Source of the DNA: Larix sibirica
Lineage: Eukaryota > Streptophyta > Pinopsida > Pinales > Pinaceae
Direction: 5' to 3'
Assembly: GCA_004151065.3 (NCBI GenBank)
Contig: NWUY0300020547.1
Span: 1-10,693, forward strand
DNA length: 10,693 nt
This document shows, piece by piece, positions 8,546 to 10,693 of this stretch. The translations under genes were made by a program, and so were the position numbers. The notes beneath the pieces were generated by a model, which was not told the DNA's origin, ran no database searches, and worked only from the letters and a program-made list of their open reading frames with translations. Numbering within the stretch: position 1 is the stretch's first letter; each line of letters starts with the position of its first letter.

Positions 8546-8561
8546 TCCTTTTTCCTCCTTT
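8546..8561 (-). promoter_or_regulatory. Purine run, possible polypurine tract
   Basis: The minus strand reads AAAGGAGGAAAAAGGA, 16 purines in a row. A polypurine tract just before the 3' LTR primes second-strand synthesis in LTR elements. It would place the LTR start near 8540 and make the left LTR about 1.4 kb. The LTR TG is not directly adjacent, so this is weak. Confidence 0.2.
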
Positions 8562-8734
8562 ACCCATTTGAAATTTCCAAATGGTTCTCACTCACTTGTT
8601 AAAGAATCAACTGAAGAAGTAGGGTGTTCAACCGATCATGCACCCATATTTCAAATACAACGATTATGATGACATCAAGTACCAATGAGAACGCACCCCA
8701 AATATTTACTCAAAACATAAAATTGGATTTGGTT

Positions 8735-8862
8735 TTGACGTAACCAAACTTTGACTTTACTTTGAACTCAAACTAAAATTTAAACTCGCACCTGAAGTGA
8801 CTTGACCTTAACTTGCCTTTGACTATATTTTGACTCAACTAAAATTCCATTTTAACTTTGAC
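8735..8862 (+). repeat. Cluster of six same-strand TTGAC motifs
   Basis: TTGAC starts at 8735, 8751, 8802, 8819, 8830 and 8858, all on the plus strand within 128 bp, usually as TTTGAC or CTTGAC. TTTGAACTCAAACT and AACTTGCC variants lie among them. TTGAC is the core of the W-box bound by plant WRKY factors. The surrounding sequence looks like a worn short-period repeat, so the density may reflect repeat history rather than regulation. Confidence 0.45.
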
Positions 8863-9702
8863 ATGGGAAAACATTTGCACTAAAAATTGAGACTTTTACA
8901 AACGTTTCACTGTATAAAACAAACTCCTTTTAAAGGAAATATAATCCCTTCACTCTTGGCTAAATAAGAGTAAAAGACAAACAAAACAAAAACATCTAAG
9001 CCTTCACACCATTAAAGAGTAAAACAATCGAGAGCTCAAGGTTTCAAAAAACAAGCACTACCTTAATATTTTGTTAAGGCACAACTGGGATTTTAGATTA
9101 GGACGATAAGAATCTCGATCAATCAAAGTTCTTGGAACCCTTTCTAGAATCAAGATTTGCTTTTTGTTGAAACATAGTCATTTGAGGATGTTTTGTTATT
9201 TAGAGTGGAAAACCCAAGTCTGAAAGCGGTTGAGACCTAAAATTTTGCTTAGTTAAATCGACAAATAACTAGATCATAGACTCGTGAGTTACCATTGGTT
9301 GGATTTGGACAAGAGAAAATGGAATTCAAAGGAAGGCTTCATCTTCGCTTGTGTTTTGATGAAAATTACCATGTTTTGGACAAGGTTGTGCACCTGACGA
9401 GCAATCTGTGTCCCACACGCAAAGAGCTATGACATCCCTATGTTGGAGTCCTAAAGGTTGGTATTCTTGGTGCTACGAATTTGGTTCCCACAAATATGAA
9501 ATATGGTGAGGGCACTTCAAATGTCCTCAAGTCCTATTCAAGATCACCTTTTATATGCAATACTAGCATTCTCACAATTTGGACAACATATCTAAGCTAT
9601 GTAAGCAATTTGAATTCATACATGGCAACATGCAAATCTGCAAACATACATAACAACTCTCAGAGCTTATAATTGGGCAAATTTTGCAAGAAAGAAAGAG
9701 AG
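8863..9702. other. Stretch without recognisable gene
   Basis: I see no convincing coding region here. A 63-codon plus-strand frame (9481-9672) ends 30 bases before the Rxt3-like start and has no domain features. If the fragment at 9703 came from a host gene, its 5' untranslated region or an intron could lie in the right part of this stretch. A purine-rich AAGAAAGAAAGAGAG run directly precedes the ATG at 9703. Confidence 0.35.
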
Positions 9703-9897
9703 ATGAGTGGAGTCTCTAAAAGATCACATGAGGAGGGGAATCATCCATCGTCGGGGACACCGGTTGCAAAGAGGCAACACGAAGACACTATGAACTTCTC
9801 CAATAATGCAGTGAGTAAACCCATAAATCAAGAGGGTCTGATTATCATTCTTCCATTAAAGGAAGCTAGCGGGATGGAAGACCTTTGGATATACAAT
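9703..9897 (+). pseudogene. Fragment resembling the N-terminus of a plant Rxt3-like histone-deacetylation protein
   Basis: From the ATG at 9703 the translation begins MSGVSKRSHEEGNHPSS and then has VAKRQHEDT. From memory, plant nuclear proteins of the Rxt3 family (histone deacetylase complex associated) start with MSGVSKRSH, a HPSS and a KRP-acidic motif, followed by a DYH motif and a D-x-R segment. Near 9835 the frame changes: the third plus frame then gives GSDYHSS and RDGRPLDIQ, in the expected order, before stops at about 9867 and 9894. The fragment thus looks like a first exon broken by a frameshift. It lies opposite to the copia-like element's transcription. The family call rests on short motifs from memory, so a chance match to another basic nuclear protein is possible. 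Confidence 0.45.
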
Positions 9898-10473
9898 GAA
9901 GACACAACTCTCAATAACACCACAAGTAGTCTCTATAGAGTCTATGGTTTCACATTTTGAAAAACATGCTCAACAACCAATCATCTTCCACTAGCAAGGA
10001 GATCAATGCACAAGTATATCGAGCAACAATATACATCTAGGATAGGTTGACTGTGCATTCAATTGTCAGCTCGTACAATTAACTAGATAGAACCTTGCGT
10101 CTATCTCCCAGGCTCAATAGGCACGTATAATAACTTCAATTAAGATTCACAACATCACTTAATGCCAACATATTATCCACTCAGCCTTTCAAACAAAAAA
10201 AGGATCTTTTTCCAAAATCTCCTACACAAGATAACTCTCTCATGCTTGGTAAAACACGACCTCTAGGATCTGGCTTTTCCACTCTCGATCTGGTCTTCTA
10301 CTTTGTATTCCCAAATCTCCTTGGAAACAAAATCTTCAACTATTCAGCTTCTAGGAACCACATTTACTACATGGATCTCCAAATCCATTTAAATTGGCTT
10401 GTCCCATGGATCACACCATGAGTTCTCATTATTAAGTTATGGATAGATTTTTCGGAGCCTCGAGAAGACCATT
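9898..10473. other. Gene-free stretch inside the primer site of the copia-like element
   Basis: On the minus strand this is where a copia Gag would be expected to begin, yet all frames are interrupted and no Gag motif is apparent. Some short open stretches exist, for example EIWEYKVEDQIESGKARS (about 10310-10255), without recognisable similarity. The sequence TGTTGGCATTAAG on the minus strand near 10168 looks like an LTR start but has no partner in the window. Confidence 0.35.
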
Positions 10474-10486
10474 GGCTTTGGTACCA
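10474..10486 (-). promoter_or_regulatory. Primer binding site for initiator Met tRNA, degenerate
   Basis: The minus strand reads TGGTACCAAAGCC. The usual plant copia site is TGGTATCAGAGCC, complementary to the 3' end of initiator methionine tRNA. Two bases differ. It lies two bases inside the right-hand LTR edge, the expected place, and fixes the element's orientation as minus. Confidence 0.7.
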
Positions 10487-10488
10487 TA

Positions 10489-10693
10489 TCTTGGGAATTA
10501 GAGTAGTGCAACTATAAAACATTCACACATGATATCACAACATTAGACCATAAGAACACAAGACATCCTGAAACATCATGGTGTATCGATATCAACAATA
10601 CATTTATCTCATCTTACAATAGAGTACAATAAAGTCTCTTATTTAAGAATAGGTGACTATAACAACCATGTCATAATATAAATGTTTGTTCAA
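10489..10693 (-). repeat. Right (5') LTR, cut by the window edge
   Basis: This is the gap-free 205-bp partner of 7160-7364. Its edge reads TCTTGGG where the left copy has TGTTGGG, so the terminal dinucleotide has mutated here. The LTR clearly continues beyond the last base of the window, which is why the total LTR length and a target-site duplication cannot be read. Confidence 0.75.

Larger units (their letters stand above)
7160..10693 (-). mobile_element. Degenerate non-autonomous LTR element with Ty1/copia-like ends
   Basis: Two 205-bp direct repeats bound this region, and a primer-site-like sequence lies just inside the right one. The plus-strand repeat edge TGTTGGGAATTAG followed inward by a TGGTATCAGAGC-like primer site on the opposite strand is a classic arrangement of plant copia elements. 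The 5' LTR therefore is the right copy, which runs off the window, and the 3' LTR is the left one. The span between holds no reverse transcriptase, RNase H or integrase motif that I can find on either strand. It holds instead a coiled-coil remnant, tandem repeats and a probable host-gene fragment, so it resembles a large non-autonomous derivative. Alternatively, two unrelated LTR relics flank unrelated sequence. Confidence 0.6.

Noticed and set aside
10150-10170. TGTTGGCATTAAG on the minus strand as the start of a nested LTR
   Set aside because: No second copy and no primer site or polypurine tract can be paired with it in the window; kept only as a remark.
1-10693. CRISPR array, tRNA, rRNA, bacterial operon or toxin system
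   Set aside because: No regularly spaced identical repeats, no tRNA-like cloverleaf noticed, and no bacterial ribosome sites or gene arrangement. The content is plant retrotransposon sequence.

Overview
The window looks like intergenic, repeat-rich nuclear DNA of a plant. It is AT-rich and holds no intact long gene. It is built mainly from old, decayed LTR retrotransposons. The homologies below were read by eye from translations, not searched. I cannot name the species; a large, retrotransposon-rich genome such as a gymnosperm is possible but only a guess.

Positions 45 to about 6960, minus strand: a degenerate Ty3/gypsy element. Read from right to left it shows a probable 5' LTR (about 5653-6960), a primer binding site (about 5626-5652), a 1.5 kb leader, a decayed gag (about 4147-1688), an internal deletion removing protease and most of reverse transcriptase (junction near 1655-1690), the reverse transcriptase tail with RNase H and linker, and an integrase ending abruptly at 45. 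Frameshifts and stops are scattered throughout. The second catalytic Asp of integrase is replaced by Asn. No matching 3' LTR is visible.

Positions 6961-7159: a spacer with nothing recognisable.

Positions 7160-10693: a second element with Ty1/copia-like ends. Two direct repeats of exactly 205 bp (7160-7364 and 10489-10693, the latter cut by the window edge) align without gaps at about 84% identity. A degenerate initiator-Met-tRNA primer binding site (10474-10486) beside the right repeat sets the orientation to minus. I find no reverse transcriptase, RNase H or integrase inside it. Instead it holds a decayed coiled-coil reading frame (8527-8000, minus), a degenerate tandem array (7772-7949), a same-strand cluster of TTGAC motifs (8735-8862), and on the plus strand a short reading frame (from 9703) resembling the N-terminus of plant Rxt3-like histone-deacetylation proteins.

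The most interesting possibility is that the second element is non-autonomous and carries captured host-gene fragments. No working gene system is apparent; the visible coding remnants are all broken.
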